NCBI GenBank assembly: GCA_009701115.1
Contig: WLKR01000001.1
Span: 1 to 24,581, forward strand
Length of the DNA: 24,581 nucleotides
Direction: 5' to 3'
Source: Actinomycetota bacterium
GTDB taxonomy: Bacteria; Actinomycetota; Acidimicrobiia; Acidimicrobiales; RAAP-2
Positions 17,364-24,324 of this stretch are shown here, piece by piece. The notes under the pieces are model-generated. The model saw only the letters and a program-made list of their open reading frames with translations. It was not told the origin of the DNA and made no database searches. How positions within the stretch are numbered: position 1 is the stretch's first letter; each line of letters starts with the position of its first letter. A program made the position numbers and the translations under genes.

Positions 17364-18257
17364 ATGGACGCTCGTCAGCGCGCTCGTGTCACGATGTTCA
17401 AGACTCTCGCCACCGCGATGGAACTCGCCCCCGAGCGCGTTGACCGCTGGATCGGAGAGCAGGTCGCCGGCACAGTGGGACGTTTGTCGGTGGAGCCCCG
17501 CAATAATCTGCGTAACAACGTTCGCCGAGCCTTGGGTACGAGGGAAGATGAGCCATCAAGCGCGTTGTTGGAACGCTATGTCGATCGGGGCTTTGAAACG
17601 TACGGCCGCTATTGGGCTGAGGGAGCCAAGCTTCCAGCGATTTCCAAGGCAAACGTCAATAAGCAGTTCTGTTTTGCAGAGGGGCTCGAACACCTTCAGG
17701 CAGCAGCGGCTACCGGGCGCGGCGTGGTAATCGCAATTCCCCATATTGGAAGCTGGGAGTGGGGCGGAGCATTCATGGCCAACATTGGACTGCCAATGCA
17801 CGCAGTGGCCGAAGCGCTCGATCCACCCGAACTCTTTGAATGGTTCGCCAAGAAGCGTCGGGCCATAGGCATAGAAGTTGCACCCCTTAATGAGCAGGCT
17901 GGCACAGTTTTGCTATCGACAATCAAGGCCGGCAAAATTGTTGGACTCTTGTGCGACCGTGACATTCAAAACAATGGCATTCCGGCCCGTCTGCTCGGTG
18001 AAGACGTCACGATCCCGGCGGGCCCCGCCACGTTGGCGCTTCGTACCGGTGCGGTGCTTCTGGCAGGCGCCTGTTACGCCGGACCTGGTGATGGTCATCA
18101 CGCTGTATTCACTCCGCCTATTGCCGCTGAGCGATTAGGCAAACTCCGAGAAGACGTGTCTCGGGTGACCCAACTCGTGGCGGATGAGCTGAGTGGGCTG
18201 ATTCGTCGCGCCCCCGAACAGTGGCACGTTTTACAGACGCGCTTCGACACGCCGTGA
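17364..18257 (+). CDS. patA: Phosphatidylinositol mannoside acyltransferase
   Basis: This 297-residue member of the LpxL/HtrB lipid acyltransferase family would add a fatty acyl chain to the mannose of PIM1/PIM2 at the inner face of the plasma membrane. The catalytic H-x4-[DE] motif is HIGSWE (H127, E132). A second conserved block, CDRDIQ (197-202), is followed by GEDVTIPAGPATLALRTGA (212-230), typical of PatA-like proteins. There is no strong N-terminal membrane anchor. ATG at 17364 is 7 bases after the pgsA stop. The stop overlaps the pimA GTG start by 4 bases (GTGA), implying coupled translation. The context between pgsA and pimA supports PatA over a generic lipid A-type acyltransferase. 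Confidence 0.9.
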   Translation: MDARQRARVTMFKTLATAMELAPERVDRWIGEQVAGTVGRLSVEPRNNLRNNVRRALGTREDEPSSALLERYVDRGFETYGRYWAEGAKLPAISKANVNKQFCFAEGLEHLQAAAATGRGVVIAIPHIGSWEWGGAFMANIGLPMHAVAEALDPPELFEWFAKKRRAIGIEVAPLNEQAGTVLLSTIKAGKIVGLLCDRDIQNNGIPARLLGEDVTIPAGPATLALRTGAVLLAGACYAGPGDGHHAVFTPPIAAERLGKLREDVSRVTQLVADELSGLIRRAPEQWHVLQTRFDTP

Positions 18258-19345
18258 GCGCACCTCGACGGGTGGCGATTGTTTCGCCGTACGCCCTCGA
18301 TGTTTTTGGGGGAGTGCAGGAGCAAGTCCTTGGGATGAGTCGGGAATTTATGGCTCGAGGAATTGAAACACTCCTCATCTCACCCGAAGGCGGCGAACTG
18401 ATATCGGAGACTTCGGCGCGCGTCCTGCGTTTTGGCGGTTGCGTTGCAATCCCGGCGAACGGCTCCAAGGCGCCCATCACGCTGAGCCCCAAAGCTGCGA
18501 AGCGAGCCCGTCAGGCGATCGAGGACTTCAAGGCTGAGGTGGTTCACTTCCACGAGCCCTTTGCACCACTGGTTGGGTATGGCGAACTCTTTGGGTCAAG
18601 TGATCGAATCCACGTTGGCACCTTTCACCGCTCAGGCGGGGGCCCGGCATACAGGTTGACCAAGCCTCTTTTACGAAAGGTCTTGCGGCGGCTCGGTGCC
18701 CAGGTCGCTGTCAGTGATCGCGCCGCCGAAACGCTACGGTCCGCTACTGGAGCCGAGGCCGAAGTGCTATTCAACGGATTCGAGATGCACCGCTTCGAAT
18801 CACTGCCTCGCCCCTCGGTTCCAACGATTCTTTTCGTGGGTCGGTTTGAGACACGCAAAGGTGCCCACGTTGCTATTGAGGCGGTACGGGGATGGCGAGC
18901 TATGGGTGGCCCCGACGTCCGCCTAATAATGGCCGGTCACGGTCCCGACTCAGCCAAGTTGCTTGCATTGGCGGACGGCGATCCGGCAATCACCTTCGTT
19001 GGTGCGATTGGCGATACGGAAAAGCGCCGCCTACTTGGGACGAGTTCCGTACTGGTGGCGGCGTCACTCTTTGGAGAGAGTTTCGGAATGACGTTGCTCG
19101 AAGGCATGGCGAGCGGGGCATCTGTGGTTGCCTCGGATATTGATGGTTACCGCGAGGCGGCCGGAGGGCACGCAATCTTGTTTGCGCCCAATAATCCGAC
19201 CGATTTGCGACGTGCCATCACGGTCGCTCTCGAACAGTCCAATGGTGAACGTGACGCGGCGCGACGACACGCTGAGGCGTGGTCCATGGAGCGACTAGCC
19301 GACAGCTACCTCAGCATCTACGAGCGATGCCAGGCGCGCCGGTAG
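18254..19345 (+). CDS. pimA: Phosphatidylinositol alpha-mannosyltransferase PimA
   Basis: This 363-residue GT4 enzyme transfers the first mannose from GDP-mannose to the inositol of phosphatidylinositol at the cytoplasmic membrane face. The N-terminal acceptor domain has YALDVFGGVQEQV (13-25, with the GGVQ loop), VVHFHEP (96-102) and TFHRSGG (123-129). The donor domain has VGRFETRKG (195-203; R197, K202) and the E-x7-E motif ESFGMTLLE (275-283). The usual NGVD linker is NGFE (174-177). I chose GTG at 18254, overlapping the patA stop, since the fold begins at RRVAIVSPYA; upstream codons lie inside patA. Length is near that of M. tuberculosis PimA (about 378). It is the third step enzyme of the pgsA-patA-pimA set. 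Confidence 0.92.
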   Translation: MSAPRRVAIVSPYALDVFGGVQEQVLGMSREFMARGIETLLISPEGGELISETSARVLRFGGCVAIPANGSKAPITLSPKAAKRARQAIEDFKAEVVHFHEPFAPLVGYGELFGSSDRIHVGTFHRSGGGPAYRLTKPLLRKVLRRLGAQVAVSDRAAETLRSATGAEAEVLFNGFEMHRFESLPRPSVPTILFVGRFETRKGAHVAIEAVRGWRAMGGPDVRLIMAGHGPDSAKLLALADGDPAITFVGAIGDTEKRRLLGTSSVLVAASLFGESFGMTLLEGMASGASVVASDIDGYREAAGGHAILFAPNNPTDLRRAITVALEQSNGERDAARRHAEAWSMERLADSYLSIYERCQARR

Positions 19346-19354
19346 CCTTGCACC

Positions 19355-20260
19355 GTGAGTGCTGCGAAACAACATCAACAACGTCGTCGTAGCAACCAGC
19401 GTCACCGGGGTCCTCGCCACGTTGAGCCTGTTCTCGATCCCACTTGGCGCAGTGCCTATGCTCCTTCGGCTGAGGAGCGTGAGACGAACTCGAATATCAC
19501 CCTCGGCCTTCAGCGGAACTTGGCCGTAGGCGCTGTCGGATCGGTGATTGGGGCGATTGTGCTTGCTCTCGGTGCCGGCGTCGCGGTCTATGTGGCGCTC
19601 ATCCTCCCCGTTCTCTACATCGCCGTTGCTGGCGCTATCTATCAATCGACACGCCGTCGGATCACAACGGCTGACGCGCTCGCCGGTTCGCTGGTCGCCG
19701 ACCTTCCCGTCGGTGGCACCAAGACCGATCGGGTACGCCTCTCGACAATTGTGGAGCGCCTCTCCGCCACGTTCGGGCTGGGCTCAATCAACTGCTTCGT
19801 GGTGGAAGAGAATGTTCCCAACGCCACCCTCCTGCGGGACCAGGACAATTACACGCTGATCGTCACCACTGGACTAATGCACGAGGTCGAACTGATCGAA
19901 CTCGAAGGCGTTGTTGCTCACTGCATGGCTCGTCAACGGTTGGGCTATATCGCTCTACCCTCGTTGCTGGCAGCCGCCAACCTCTCCAAGTCGGCTCGGA
20001 GTCGCTACGAAACCCGCATTCGCGGTTGGGCCTTTCGAGCCGATGAGGTGGCGGCCGCTACCATCCGCTACCCACTGGGGCTTCAGCGCGCACTAGAGCG
20101 GACGGCCTCGACCGTACCCGAGGCCGGCTCGTATTTCGCCAGTGAGGCCTACGCCAAGGCTCGCTGGATTTGGTTCGATCAGCACGTCGATGGTAAAGAA
20201 TTGGCGCTGGGTGACCTAGATCAGGCCAGCGCTCGCGCTCAAGCCCTCGAGGAGTGGTAG
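19355..20260 (+). CDS. M48/HtpX-like membrane protein with lost zinc site (pseudoprotease)
   Basis: This 301-residue protein has a basic, Gln/Arg-rich N-terminus (1-22), two membrane helices close together (about 55-74 and 76-96) and a C-terminal soluble domain. That domain follows the M48 plan: NCFVVEENVPNAT (146-158), LIVTTGLMHEVELIELEGVVAH (168-189), RADEVAAA (228-235), GLQRALER (242-249) and a closing RWIWFD (270-275). The HExxH zinc motif is HCMAR (189-193), so the catalytic Glu is Cys and the second His is Arg. The third ligand Glu, expected four residues before D230, is Ala. It is therefore probably a non-catalytic homologue. GTG at 19355 is 9 bases after pimA; pdxS follows 19 bases later, so it is likely in the same transcript. 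Function is unknown. Confidence 0.72.
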   Translation: MSAAKQHQQRRRSNQRHRGPRHVEPVLDPTWRSAYAPSAEERETNSNITLGLQRNLAVGAVGSVIGAIVLALGAGVAVYVALILPVLYIAVAGAIYQSTRRRITTADALAGSLVADLPVGGTKTDRVRLSTIVERLSATFGLGSINCFVVEENVPNATLLRDQDNYTLIVTTGLMHEVELIELEGVVAHCMARQRLGYIALPSLLAAANLSKSARSRYETRIRGWAFRADEVAAATIRYPLGLQRALERTASTVPEAGSYFASEAYAKARWIWFDQHVDGKELALGDLDQASARAQALEEW

Positions 20261-20279
20261 CGGGTCGCACCATTAGGGT

Positions 20280-21182
20280 ATGACCATGACTACGCAAGAA
20301 GACTTCGGTTCAGTAGGTACGGCCCGCGTCAAGCGCGGACTCGCAGACATGCTTCGTGGGGGCGTCATTATGGACGTCGTTAACCCCGAACAGGCTCGAA
20401 TTGCCGAAGATGCTGGTGCTGTTGCCGTGATGGCCCTCGAGCGAGTGCCATCGGATATTCGCCGTGATGGTGGCGTGGCCCGAATGAGCGACCCCCAGAT
20501 GATCAGAGAGATTCAAGCGACGGTCACCATTCCCGTCATGGCTAAGGCGCGTATCGGTCACTTCGCTGAAGCCCAGATTCTTCAGGCGCTGGACGTGGAC
20601 TACATCGATGAGTCGGAAGTCTTAACGCCAGCCGACGAAGTGAATCACATTGACAAGTGGGGCTTCACGGTGCCCTTCGTTTGCGGCGCAACCAACTTGG
20701 GCGAGGCCCTCCGTCGTATCGGCGAAGGCGCCTGCATGATCCGCTCCAAGGGTGAGGCAGGTACCGGCAATATTGTCGAAGCCGTTCGTCACCTCCGCAC
20801 CATTAACAAGGCCATTCGCATGCTGCAGTTGGCTGATGAGTCTGAACTCTTCTCAATGGCCAAAGATCTTCAAGCCCCGCTCCCACTCGTCTTGGAAGTT
20901 GCCGCTACCGGCAAATTGCCGGTGCCACTGTTCTGTGCCGGTGGAATCTCCACTCCCGCCGATGCTGCGCTAGTGCTCCAGCTCGGTGCCGAGGCCGTTT
21001 TTGTCGGTTCAGGAATTTTCAAGAGTGACGACCCAGAGCGCATGGCCAAGGCCATCGTCGAGGCGACCACGCACTACCTGGATCCCGCGGTTGTTGCTCG
21101 CGTTTCAACTGGTCTTGGTGCGGCCATGAAGGGTTTCGAAACCGCAACACTGGAGCAGCGTCTCTCTGAGCGCGGTTGGTAA
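20280..21182 (+). CDS. pdxS: Pyridoxal 5'-phosphate synthase subunit PdxS
   Basis: This 300-residue (beta/alpha)8 synthase subunit makes pyridoxal 5'-phosphate from ribose 5-phosphate, glyceraldehyde 3-phosphate and ammonia. It carries the near-invariant N-terminal block [18 protein letters not shown] (17-34, with D32) and [10 protein letters not shown] (52-61). The two active-site lysines are K89 and K157, and the D-K-K spacing of 57 and 68 matches the D24/K81/K149 set of Bacillus Pdx[11 protein letters not shown] (155-164) is the phosphate-binding loop. I chose ATG at 20280; ATG at 20286 is an alternative. The stop shares its last base with the pdxT start (TAATG), so the subunits are translationally coupled. 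Confidence 0.97.
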   Translation: MTMTTQEDFGSVGTARVKRGLADMLRGGVIMDVVNPEQARIAEDAGAVAVMALERVPSDIRRDGGVARMSDPQMIREIQATVTIPVMAKARIGHFAEAQILQALDVDYIDESEVLTPADEVNHIDKWGFTVPFVCGATNLGEALRRIGEGACMIRSKGEAGTGNIVEAVRHLRTINKAIRMLQLADESELFSMAKDLQAPLPLVLEVAATGKLPVPLFCAGGISTPADAALVLQLGAEAVFVGSGIFKSDDPERMAKAIVEATTHYLDPAVVARVSTGLGAAMKGFETATLEQRLSERGW

Positions 21183-21766
21183 TGCCTCGTTTGGGCATAC
21201 TCGCCCTACAGGGTGATGTGCGTGAACATCAAGCGACCGTTCAGTCGCTTGGTATAGAGCCGACGTTGGTGCGTACGCCCCAACAGCTCGAAGAAGTTGA
21301 CGCCTTGATTCTTCCCGGGGGTGAGTCAACCGCGATCGCGCACTTGCTCGTGACTTCGGGCTTACGCGAACCATTGGCAAATCGACTTAACGAAGGCATG
21401 GCGGCCTTTGGTACGTGTGCTGGACTCATCGCGCTTTCGGCAGAAGTTCTCGATGGACGAAGGGATCAGTGGTCGTTTGCGATGCTGGATGTGGCGATTC
21501 GTCGCAATGGCTACGGACGGCAGGTGGCCTCATTCGAAACTCCGATTGAGGTTGAAGGCCTCGGTCTAGTGCCTGGTGTATTTATCCGGGCTCCTCGCAT
21601 TGAGCGTTGGGCTCCCCAGGTTGAACTACTGGCAGCCCATGATCATGGAGACGGTGAACATCCTGTGTTGATCAGGCAAGGTGCAGTATGGGGCTGTTCT
21701 TTTCACCCCGAATTGACACCAAATTCCCAGATTCACGCCCTTTTCCTTAGACACGCAGGATTTTGA
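21182..21766 (+). CDS. pdxT: Pyridoxal 5'-phosphate synthase glutaminase subunit PdxT
   Basis: This 194-residue class I glutamine amidotransferase supplies ammonia to PdxS. It begins [16 protein letters not shown], the family N-terminus. The oxyanion loop PGGEST is at 45-50, the nucleophile C79 lies in FGTCAGLI (76-83), and the catalytic dyad is H175 and E177 in FHPELT (174-179). VFIRAPRI (133-140) is also conserved. The length is normal. I chose ATG at 21182, overlapping the pdxS stop by one base; two extra codons are open upstream within pdxS. Gene order pdxS-pdxT then yebC and ruvC matches mycobacteria, except for the surface-protein gene that follows here. Confidence 0.96.
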   Translation: MPRLGILALQGDVREHQATVQSLGIEPTLVRTPQQLEEVDALILPGGESTAIAHLLVTSGLREPLANRLNEGMAAFGTCAGLIALSAEVLDGRRDQWSFAMLDVAIRRNGYGRQVASFETPIEVEGLGLVPGVFIRAPRIERWAPQVELLAAHDHGDGEHPVLIRQGAVWGCSFHPELTPNSQIHALFLRHAGF

Positions 21767-21844
21767 GCTCTTTGGGGCGTGCCACTCTGTAAGTATTGGC
21801 TCCGTAACGACAGTAAGTAAGTAAGTAATCGAAAGGATTTTCCC
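21767..21844 (+). promoter_or_regulatory. 78-base leader of surface protein with AGTA repeat and Shine-Dalgarno
   Basis: Four perfect AGTA units run from 21812 to 21827, followed by GAAAGGA (21831-21837), a fair ribosome binding site 7 bases before the ATG at 21845. I find no convincing -35/-10 pair and no terminator hairpin after pdxT, so it is unclear whether the surface-protein gene has its own promoter. Confidence 0.35.
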
Positions 21845-22966
21845 ATGAACGCTTTTCAACGACTTACTCTCACCGGCTCACTAGCTGTTGGTCTCCTGTT
21901 CTCTGTTCCCGCAGGTGCTTGCGTGGCCTATTCGCCCGCCGTTGTAGATCTCAGTACGGTGAGCCTCGCGCTCAGTGAAGACGGTGCGGGATGGACCATT
22001 TCTTTCGTTACCCCGTCTGACGCTCCCGCGAACGCTTCGTACATAGTGGCGACGGATGAGGACTCCTACTGCACGGCCAATGGAACCGACACTGTGGGTG
22101 ACACGATCTCGTGCGATGTGCCTCTTCGCGAAGACGCCGCCCAGCCGACAGTGGTGCGCATTGATGTCGTGCCCGAGGTCTACTATCCCGAAAAGTACGG
22201 ATTTCCCGTAGATACGTCCTCGGCCACCGTGGCGCTGAATGGTGACGAATCGGGCTGGACTATCACATGGAAAACATTGTCTGACATTGCGACGGCTGGG
22301 TCCTACGTCGTGACTACGACCGACGGTTCTATTTGCACGGTCGATGCAGATGCCGCAGTTGAAGGTGTTGCTTCGTGTGATGTGGGACTCCTCGACGATC
22401 CCTCGGTTGCTCCAGAAATTTCCCAAATTCGCTTCTTCCCATCGTTCCTTGCCTACGTTGGTGGTCCAGCATTATCAGTCGATATCTCTACGGCGACCAT
22501 CGTGCTTAACGCCGACGGAACGGGTTGGACGGTCACCTGGTCGGAGCTGTCAGCCGATGGTGACCAACTGCCCTACGTAGTCAGCGCAACGACCGGTGAG
22601 ACCTGTTACGTCGCTGGCACAGGTGTCGAAGGCACTCAGTTGAGCTGCGATCTGCCGCTGCTGGTCGATCCCAGCGAAGTGCCGACGCTGGACTCCATCC
22701 GAACGATTGTTTTCATGTATCAAGCTCGTGGTGCGTTGAACGACGGTGCGACGTCGTACGGGGCCACCACGGATATTCCAGTGGGCACGGGTCCAGTGAC
22801 CACTCTCCAGAGTGGCATACAAACGATGGCAGACGATGCTTTGCCTTCACCCGGTAGCGGTCGTTCTTCGACGTGGGTGTGGATCACCGGATTAGTCGGC
22901 CTTCTGGTTGGCAGTGGTGCGTTGCTTCGTCGCAAGATGGTGACACGGGTCTCAAGCGACGCCTGA
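21845..22966 (+). CDS. Secreted three-repeat surface protein with C-terminal membrane anchor
   Basis: I do not recognise this 373-residue protein family. Residues 1-25 look like a signal peptide: positive R6, a hydrophobic core about 9-22 and PAGA before C26. The mature part has three related repeats of about 88-90 residues (34-121, 122-211, 212-300). Each begins VD-S-, contains GWT-[IS/IT/VT] about 16 residues in, and has a Cys pair exactly 14 apart (C76/C90, C164/C178, C254/C268) with SCD-[VL] at the second Cys. These look like small beta-sandwich domains with one disulfide each. The C-terminus has LPSPG (333-337), a helix (about 343-361) and RRK (362-364), the layout of a sortase substrate with a non-canonical motif. 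It is acidic and likely cell-surface. Confidence 0.8.
   Translation: MNAFQRLTLTGSLAVGLLFSVPAGACVAYSPAVVDLSTVSLALSEDGAGWTISFVTPSDAPANASYIVATDEDSYCTANGTDTVGDTISCDVPLREDAAQPTVVRIDVVPEVYYPEKYGFPVDTSSATVALNGDESGWTITWKTLSDIATAGSYVVTTTDGSICTVDADAAVEGVASCDVGLLDDPSVAPEISQIRFFPSFLAYVGGPALSVDISTATIVLNADGTGWTVTWSELSADGDQLPYVVSATTGETCYVAGTGVEGTQLSCDLPLLVDPSEVPTLDSIRTIVFMYQARGALNDGATSYGATTDIPVGTGPVTTLQSGIQTMADDALPSPGSGRSSTWVWITGLVGLLVGSGALLRRKMVTRVSSDA
21944..22744 (+). repeat. Three in-frame protein-domain repeats (about 264-270 bases each)
   Basis: Units are roughly 21944-22207, 22208-22477 and 22478-22744. Identity is clear at protein level (VD-S start, GWT, YVV, Cys pair, SCD, D-S near the end) but the nucleotide sequences have diverged, so this is an old duplication and not a recent slippage array. 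Confidence 0.75.
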
Positions 22967-22989
22967 GCATCCTGAAGTCTCTGTGCTTG

Positions 22990-22995
22990 TAAAGT
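22990..22995 (+). promoter_or_regulatory. Weak candidate -10 element for yebC
   Basis: TAAAGT fits the TANNNT -10 pattern of actinobacterial sigma-A promoters and would start transcription about 22 bases before yebC. I see no good -35 box at the right distance. The surface-protein gene ends only 57 bases before yebC, so read-through is also possible. Confidence 0.25.
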
Positions 22996-23023
22996 GGGCA
23001 GGCATTGAGACGCAGGAGGATGT

Positions 23024-23773
23024 ATGTCAGGCCACTCAAAATGGGCCACTACGAAGCACCGTAAAGGTGCCCAGGATCGTGCTCGCGCAAAACTATTTGC
23101 AAAGTTGATTCGTCAAGTTGAAGTCGCAGTCCGTGAGGGTGGCGCTGACGCCAACTCCAACGCCGCACTTCGGACGGCCTTCCAAAAAGCTCGTGACGGA
23201 TCGGTGCCAATCGACACGATTGATCGCGCTGTTAAGCGTGCCTCTGGTGACGTCGATGGCGTACGGTACGAATCAATTACCTACGAGGGATACGGTCCGA
23301 ATGGAATTGCCATTCTCGCGGAGTCACTCACGGACAACCGCAATCGCACTAGTGCCGAAATACGGGCCGTCTTTTCTAAGAACGGTGGAGCCATTGCCGA
23401 ACCGGGAGCCGTCGCATGGCAGTTTGACCGTAAGGGCTCCATCGAGGTTCCAGGGTCACTTGATGAAGACACCCTGCTCGAGACTGTTATGGAAGTTGGA
23501 GGTGAGAATCTCACAAGTAATGGAGAGAACTTTCTCATCACAACTGAGGCTGCGGAAACAGCCATTGTGCGCGAAGCGCTAGAGGCCGCAGGGGTCAAGG
23601 TGCTGAGCTCAGATCTAGTCATGATTCCTCAGAATTTCATTGAAATTAACGATGAGGCGGACGCCAAGAAGATCCTCCGCCTCATGGAAGCTATTGACGA
23701 CCTCGACGACGTCCAGAACGTCTACGCCAACTTTGATATCCCTGACGCCATCCTGGCTACCTACGAGGGCTGA
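23024..23773 (+). CDS. yebC: YebC/PmpR family protein (DUF28; translation/transcription factor)
   Basis: This 249-residue protein is a full-length YebC family member with the hallmark N-terminus SGHSKWATTKHRKGAQDRARAKLFAKL, then the ADANSNAALRTAFQKA-type block (40-55) and YEGYGPNGIAI (88-98). Family members have been described as transcription regulators and as factors relieving ribosome stalling; which applies here is not visible. ATG at 23024 is preceded by a strong AGGAGGA (23014-23020). It lies upstream of ruvC, the common actinobacterial order, 41 bases apart. The acidic C-terminus (DDLDDVQNVYANFD) is typical. Confidence 0.95.
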   Translation: MSGHSKWATTKHRKGAQDRARAKLFAKLIRQVEVAVREGGADANSNAALRTAFQKARDGSVPIDTIDRAVKRASGDVDGVRYESITYEGYGPNGIAILAESLTDNRNRTSAEIRAVFSKNGGAIAEPGAVAWQFDRKGSIEVPGSLDEDTLLETVMEVGGENLTSNGENFLITTEAAETAIVREALEAAGVKVLSSDLVMIPQNFIEINDEADAKKILRLMEAIDDLDDVQNVYANFDIPDAILATYEG

Positions 23774-23778
23774 ATTCC

Positions 23779-23807
23779 TTTACTAGGGCGCCTATTCGGG
23801 CTACTAT
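23779..23807 (+). promoter_or_regulatory. Candidate sigma-A promoter giving leaderless ruvC mRNA
   Basis: TTTACT (23779-23784) and TACTAT (23802-23807) are separated by 17 bases, the optimal spacing. TACTAT fits TANNNT. The ATG of ruvC (23815) begins 7 bases after the -10 box, where transcription would be expected to start, and no Shine-Dalgarno sequence lies between. Both features fit a leaderless transcript, which is common in actinobacteria. Confidence 0.5.
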
Positions 23808-23814
23808 CGAACAT

Positions 23815-24324
23815 ATGTTCGTAGTGGGAATCGACCCTGGTCTTACCCGATGTGGCTTCGGCCTTGTCGTGTCTGACCTCACGGCGAGCGAATCCTTTGA
23901 AGCTCGAGCTGCTGGCGTTCTCGAAACTGACCCCCATGATCCCGTGGAGACCCGCCTAACCGATCTCCATCGAGACCTTGTCGAGCTCTTTGCCGACCTT
24001 AAGCCCGACGTCGTTGTGGTCGAAAAAGTGTTCTTTCAGCGCAACGCGAGAACCGCCATTCCAGTTGCGCAAGCGAGTGGTATCGCTATCGCCCTTGCGG
24101 GCATTCGTGGTATCCCAGTGGTTCAATACACCTCGCAGGAAGTGAAGTTGGCAGTCACCGGTTTTGGAAATGCCGATAAGGCCCAAGTGCAGGCCATGGT
24201 TGCACAGCGGTGCGGACTCGCAGAAATTCCAAAGCCGCCCGATGCGGCTGATGCCTTGGCCTTGGCCATGTGTCACCTGATGAATCTTCGGACAAGTTCG
24301 AGAATGAAAGTGGTTGCTCAGTGA
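23815..24324 (+). CDS. ruvC: Holliday junction resolvase RuvC
   Basis: This 169-residue endonuclease cleaves Holliday junctions during recombination and repair, working with RuvAB. The RNase H-like fold is shown by the first acidic residue D7 in VVGIDPGLTRCGFG, E70 in VVVEKVFFQRN, and the C-terminal acidic pair D143 and D146 in PPDAADALALAMCH. ATG at 23815 fits the conserved N-terminus exactly. The stop overlaps the ruvA GTG by 4 bases (GTGA). A candidate promoter directly upstream suggests ruvC-ruvA can be transcribed independently of yebC. Confidence 0.97.
   Translation: MFVVGIDPGLTRCGFGLVVSDLTASESFEARAAGVLETDPHDPVETRLTDLHRDLVELFADLKPDVVVVEKVFFQRNARTAIPVAQASGIAIALAGIRGIPVVQYTSQEVKLAVTGFGNADKAQVQAMVAQRCGLAEIPKPPDAADALALAMCHLMNLRTSSRMKVVAQ

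Noticed and set aside
21865..21925. Possible lipobox (PAGAC) at C26 of the surface protein
   Set aside because: The -3 position is Ala instead of Leu-type, and a C-terminal anchor is already present; ordinary signal peptidase I cleavage is more likely.
21881..22426. 181-codon open frame antisense to the surface repeat protein
   Set aside because: The plus-strand product has a signal peptide, repeats and an anchor; the reverse translation has none.
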